A stretch of 64,000 nt of DNA from Macrostomum hystrix (taxonomy: Eukaryota > Platyhelminthes > Macrostomidae): positions 19,895,501-19,959,500 of the forward strand of contig CATNEN010000039.1 in the NCBI GenBank assembly GCA_950097015.1, in the 5' to 3' direction. Positions within the stretch are counted from its first letter, which is position 1. Every line of letters begins with the position of its first letter. Shown here piece after piece: positions 60,687-64,000 of the stretch. Both the position numbers and the translations under genes were made by a program. The notes beneath the pieces are model-generated. The model was not told the DNA's origin and ran no database searches. It saw only the letters and a program-made list of their open reading frames with translations.

Positions 60687-62181
60687 TCCAAACAGACGTG
60701 CAGGTTTAAACTGCAGAAAGCTAGTAGCGACTTTTGCTATGTATGACTCGTATTTCAATTTTTGTGGTTAGAAGGAAAGAATTAGGTTCGATCCAGGATC
60801 ATCCAGGTTGACTTAAGTTAATAATTAATGAAGGTAAGCTTCGTCACTGGTCACTCAGCGATTTACTTGATTATAATCAAACAAAAAAATCAATTTCGTT
60901 TTAAGCGAATTTTAAAGACAGTAAGTATAGATGCTACACCAGTGAGTGTACATTTGCACGTTTTTTGCATGTTTATTTCACGCCTAACATGGATTAAAAG
61001 TAATTTGAAATATTTTTCGCTCAGCTGTAAAACAATAACAAAAACGTTTGCATCTTTATCTTCAATAAAAGTGCTATTTGTATGTTTTATTTTTTATACA
61101 AGATATTTATTCTATACAATATCTTAGTGACATGCTAACGAAAGAAAAGTCTTGTCCCACCACGAAAAGTACGGAAAATGATACATGATTCTGAAATGAT
61201 TCTGAATCATTTTCTTGTTCCTTTTTGTTTCCTTAAAACGTAGACTTTTTTATTTTATTAGGAAGCAAAAAAACTGTACAAATGTATTTGTCGTGAAGCT
61301 AAGGCAACAAGTAGGCTCTTTCAGAAGGAAAAATAGAAAGAGAAAACTACACATTACATGATTCGTTATATGTCCTGCATTTTGGCGCCGAGTACTCGCC
61401 CTGCTCGACAAAACTAAATTAGTTCGCGAATACAAGACGGTTTTAAAATCTGAACACGCTTATGATTGCAACCCGGTTGAAACCGGGTTCATATTCATTG
61501 GCCTGTGATCAATCTCATATCAGAACTAAAAGTAAATATTTACTGTGTAGAAAATAGTAGACTTTCGATCTGTTATTCTAGTCCTTTTCTGAATAGCTAG
61601 CAACATTTGCAGCTAGCATGCATGCACATGTCCATACAAGATATATTTTTCAGATTATTTTCTTTTAAATACAAAAATTGTGTGATGCACCCGAAGTTCA
61701 TGCACAGAGCGCTCGCAAATTTTAATGTACACATACTCGTACTCGCTCGTATGCACGATTGTGCGTAAGTTCGTTGATGGCTCATGGAAACTAGAGCTAG
61801 AAGTACATTTCATGCTGCATGTAGGTGCGATCGGTAGACAATTATAGTGATGTGCAGATTCTGTAGCGTAAGTGATTACTGTAAAATAGAAGAAATCACG
61901 ACGTCGACTTTCTTTTAGGAACAACTTTGACAAAATTGAACTTCGGGTGTTTGTCGAAAATATGTCGCGAAATTTATTTGATCTTTACACTGGACTTGAA
62001 ATGGCATACAAAAAATTACAATAAATTACTTAGTTTCAAAAAAAGAGAACTCACCTTTTGAGAAATGTAATTCTTTTTCCAAAAATAGAAAAAAACAAAA
62101 AAATCCTGCAATATGCCAATACAAGACAGCAGGGGGAATTTATACATAAAGATAATTAGCTAGAGCATTGCCTCATTCGGT
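60687..62181. other. Spacer between acyl-CoA synthetase and MFSD2
   Basis: Should hold the synthetase 3' UTR and the MFSD2 promoter and 5' UTR. A short palindrome aacccggtt/aaccgggtt lies near 61461. Small open frames show no family signal. Confidence 0.45.
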
Positions 62182-63126
62182 TCAGATGCTCGAAGCTGCG
62201 TTCAACTCTTCGTACAGTCTGGCTAGTCGGTCGCCGAACATTTTGCGAAGCTGAATGCGCACGGCCTTGAAGGTTGGCGTCAGTAATCCGTTCTCGACTG
62301 TGAATGGCTCAGGGTGGAGAAGTATATCCTTCACCTATGAAATTTAAAACAGGCGATACTACACGGAGTAATTTTAAACCAATATAGCAATTAGTTTTAC
62401 TTTACGTATATGAACACAAATTCATTTTCGCACCTGTTCAAACGTAGTAAGACCATTGGCCTTCCCAGTCTTCAGCATGCTGCGTAAGATTTCGTTCTTC
62501 AGGTCAGCATTCTCGCACAATTCCGTAGCATTTTCCGGCAAGCCGTGGACCATAGCCCAAGCTTGCAACTTCTCCGGATTGGGCACCACAATGCCTAGAA
62601 TGAAGCTCTGAAGGCTATCGCCGTGTACGAACACCTGGTAGACGTACTGATCTATGCTGTAGATCTGCTCGATCTTCTCCGGTGCTACGTACAACCCCTG
62701 CGACAGCTTGAATATGTGCTTCTTCCTGTCGATGATTTTCAAGAAGCCATCCGCAGTCCACTGTCCAATGTCGCCGGTGTGCAGCCAGCCGTCTGAGTCG
62801 ATGATTTTAGCAGTTTCACTATCCATCTTGTAGTAGCCAGAAAAGACGTTCGATCCTTTGCAGCACACTTCGCCGCAACCGTCCTTGGAAAAGTAGTTCA
62901 TCTCAGGCACATCCTGCAGTTGGATGATGTTACAGAACAGTGGTATGCCTACATTGCCAGTCGACGGGTTGCCAGGTAAAGTGATCGAGCAGGGGCCCGT
63001 GCACTCCGTCTGGCCGTAGCCCTCGATCACTGGGCAGCCGAATGCGGCGCGCGTGAAACGCATAACTTCCTCGGCAAGGGGCGCCGAGCCGACGATGACA
63101 ATACGAATTTGGTTGCCCGTTGACTC
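62182..63126 (-). CDS. ACSL: Long-chain acyl-CoA synthetase, C-terminal part
   Basis: The last two exons on the minus strand: 63126-62434 (231 codons, phase 0 at both ends) and 62334-62182. The enzyme activates long-chain fatty acids to acyl-CoA through an acyl-adenylate at ER or mitochondrial membranes. Motifs in order are IVGSAPLAEEV, EGYGQTECTG (nucleotide-binding/adenylation), GNVGIPLFCN, GEVCCKGSNVFSGYYK, GWLHTGDIG, DRKKHIFKLSQG and VENGLLTPTFKAVR. These match the ACSL1/5/6 subgroup better than ACSL3/4. The N-terminal two-thirds is encoded to the right of the window. No frame break. Confidence 0.92.
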
Positions 63127-63404
63127 CTGTTTTTCAAGCAGTTGGAATGCATAGAGATTATAAGAAAACGAGTTTCTAGAATCACATTATAATACGTCAT
63201 TATACTCGTAAAAAACACGAGCCGTAAAAATTAAAAATTTTTAGTTACAGTTTGTTCACTTTGTTTGCCGCTATAGTTTCAACTTCTAATGACAACAAAT
63301 AACTGTGTACGGTCTCAGGTAGTTCATTTTGTACGCTTCAAAAGCTTTGGCGCGAACACAGACCACGACGCCAACGGTTGAAGCATTGTCGAGGAGGACC
63401 CAGG
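63127..63404. other. ACSL intron sequence
   Basis: Intron upstream of the 63126 exon. No further ACSL exon was recognised in the remaining 870 bases. Confidence 0.45.
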
Positions 63405-63620
63405 GACTATCACACGGGGCGCCAATACCACGGGGCGCCACTACCACATGGAGGCGCCACTATCATAAGGGGGCGCCACAATCACACGGGGGCGCTATAA
63501 CCACATGGAGGCGCCACTATCAGATGGGGGCGCCACTACCAGATGGGGGCGCCTGCACTACCAGATGGGGGCGCCACTACCAGATGGGGGCGCCACTACC
63601 ACATTGAGGCGCCACTACTC
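63405..63620. repeat. Minisatellite, 19-base unit, about 11 copies
   Basis: Unit gggggcgccactaccagat, variants with acatgga and tatcata. Every copy carries the palindrome ggcgcc. Confidence 0.93.
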
Positions 63621-63834
63621 GTACTATGGGGTGCGACACAGTTTCGTCAGCCTATTAGCCTTGCTCCCACCCTGATCCGCTGAGGGCAAGTGGGACTCGG
63701 CGCGGATGATGTACCATGGCGTGGATGGCATCCACTTGACATGCTGTCGGAGCGATCGAGTCTATCAGCGTCCAGGTCTCGACGTTGTCACGCCCTCTCA
63801 AGCCCTCTAAAGTCCGACTTTAGGAACGGCCCCA
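63621..63834. other. ACSL intron, unassigned GC-richer stretch
   Basis: More GC-rich than the rest of the intron and possibly a transposon piece. No motif recognised. Confidence 0.35.
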
Positions 63835-64000
63835 ACAAAACCAACTACAGTCGACGCGTCAGATTTGGGACCTGCAGTCGACGCGTCAGATTCGGGACCT
63901 TCTCTACCATAGACAACAGCGGCGGCCCCAACAAAACAAACTGCAGTCGACGCGTCAGATTCGGGACCTTCTCTACCATAGACAACAGCGGCGGCCCCAA
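63835..64000. repeat. Tandem repeat, about 69-base unit, cut by the window edge
   Basis: ctgcagtcgacgcgtcagat at 63873 recurs at 63942, and a partial copy lies at 63845. The unit also holds ctaccatagacaacagcggc. It continues to the right. Confidence 0.85.

Noticed and set aside
60828-61127. 99-codon plus-strand ORF upstream of MFSD2
   Set aside because: AT-rich, no family resemblance and no splice context; its length is expected by chance in such sequence.

Overview
The window is nuclear DNA from an animal, probably an invertebrate. It holds intron-rich genes with GT..AG splice sites, tRNA-derived SINEs, DNA-transposon remnants and very many tandem repeats. The Mab-21-like gene and the THAP fragment have counterparts known to me from lophotrochozoans (molluscs, annelids, brachiopods and relatives), but I cannot name a species. 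I joined exons by matching reading frame and intron phase across GT/AG sites; there is no transcript evidence.

Left to right. (1) 2-1080 (+): the 3' end of N-acetylglutamate synthase. (2) 1394-3562: a 2.2 kb array of 20-base repeats. (3) 4131-13666 (+): a divergent Mab-21-like protein, 7 exons. (4) 15524-15977: a foldback transposon remnant with a helix-turn-helix fragment. (5) 16281-31148 (+): an 18-exon gene for a coiled-coil protein of about 1400 residues that I cannot name. It has a candidate internal promoter and a candidate alternative last exon. A THAP-domain gene fragment lies antisense in one of its introns. (6) 33019-45230 (+): striatin, complete, 8 exons, all introns in phase 0. 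(7) 45600-50830: three intergenic minisatellites, one open as a 982-codon frame. (8) 51980-52542: a hAT-type MITE. (9) 52553-60686 (-): an MFSD2-type lysophospholipid transporter, 7 exons. (10) 62182-63126 (-): the last two exons of a long-chain acyl-CoA synthetase.

The main character of the window is its repeats. Over 30 separate tandem arrays, with units of mostly 15-33 bases, fill about 25 kb, near 39 percent. Almost every array has a unit of its own, and most long introns carry one. Two exceptions are informative: one 16-base unit occurs both in a coiled-coil gene intron and inside the hAT MITE 30 kb away, and one core motif recurs in several neighbouring introns of the coiled-coil gene.

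The genes do not form one pathway. N-acetylglutamate synthase and acyl-CoA synthetase are metabolic, MFSD2 imports lysolipids, and striatin is a kinase/phosphatase scaffold. MFSD2 and the synthetase lie in tandem on the minus strand and both handle fatty-acyl lipids, but nothing here shows that they are co-regulated.
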